From Paenibacillus koleovorans NBRC 103111 (GTDB lineage: Bacteria; Bacillota; Bacilli; Paenibacillales; NBRC-103111), in contig NZ_BIMA01000016.1 in the NCBI RefSeq assembly GCF_004000845.1, forward strand, positions 24,446 through 88,445: a stretch of DNA of 64,000 nt, given 5' to 3'. Both the position numbers and the translations under genes were made by a program. Positions 63,981-64,000 of this stretch are shown here, piece by piece; within the stretch, counting starts at the first letter, position 1, and the number at the start of each line of letters is the position of its first letter. The notes below the pieces were generated by a model. That model saw only the letters and a program-made list of their open reading frames with translations. It ran no database searches and was not told where the DNA came from.

Positions 63981-64000
63981 AACAAATAAGAAAGTTTAAG

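Overview
The window is one long, almost uninterrupted plus-strand block of core chromosome from an endospore-forming, flagellated Firmicute. The moderately GC-rich sequence, strong GGAGG-type ribosome binding sites, dipicolinate synthase genes (dpaA/dpaB), PolC-type polymerase, FliY/CheC/CheD chemotaxis branch and a gene order matching the Bacillus subtilis fla/che to ylzJ region all fit a member of the Paenibacillaceae (Paenibacillus or Cohnella-like). The genus is inference. No tRNA, rRNA, CRISPR array, insertion sequence, prophage or other sign of horizontal transfer was seen. All 63 coding sequences are on the plus strand, and no gap longer than about 300 bases lacks a gene.

Layout. (1) 1-28125: the distal part of the fla/che operon. 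It runs fliG (3' end), fliH, fliI, fliJ, a MotE/YlxF-like gene, fliK, flgD, a small flagellar operon gene, the hook gene, flbD/swrD, fliL, fliM, fliY, cheY, fliO(Z), fliP, fliQ, fliR, flhB, flhA, flhF, flhG, cheB, cheA, cheW, cheC, cheD, an unknown membrane gene and sigD. After sigD come a FapA-like DUF342 gene and three poorly characterised genes (a small basic protein, a SwrB-like anchored coiled coil and an anchored protein resembling only the LysM-like part of MltG). (2) 28126-41354: translation and envelope genes rpsB, tsf, pyrH, frr, uppS, cdsA, dxr, rseP, proS, polC. (3) 41355-50232: the rimP-nusA-rnpM(ylxR)-ylxQ-infB-rbfA-nrnA-truB-ribF operon behind a clear sigma-A promoter and a leader hairpin. 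(4) 50233-56119: rpsO, pnp, a polysaccharide-deacetylase-like ylxY, the M16 protease gene mlpA and dut. (5) 56120-60918: the dipicolinate/lysine cluster dpaA-dpaB-asd-dapG-dapA, with a candidate sigma-K promoter. (6) 60919-64000: an RNase J gene, tepA (ClpP-like) and ylzJ, ending in a strong terminator.

How it works together. Region 1 encodes the rotor/switch (FliG, FliM, FliY), the type III export gate and ATPase (FliO/P/Q/R, FlhA, FlhB, FliH/I/J), hook construction (FliK, FlgD, hook protein), placement factors (FlhF, FlhG), the chemotaxis core and the late flagellar sigma factor. Regions 2-4 supply ribosome biogenesis, translation initiation, transcription elongation and RNA decay. Region 5 makes dihydrodipicolinate and converts it to spore dipicolinic acid.

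I found no clearly foreign or obviously new multi-gene system. The best leads are the cluster of uncharacterised membrane or small genes around sigD (23869-28125), a mutually exclusive RNA pairing that could mask the flbD ribosome binding site (7220-7276), a 16-unit tandem repeat giving IF2 a very large Gly/Gln-rich insert, a Gln/Pro/Tyr-rich prion-like linker in FliY, a eukaryote/archaeal-style prolyl-tRNA synthetase, and a YlxY whose first catalytic motif is degenerate.
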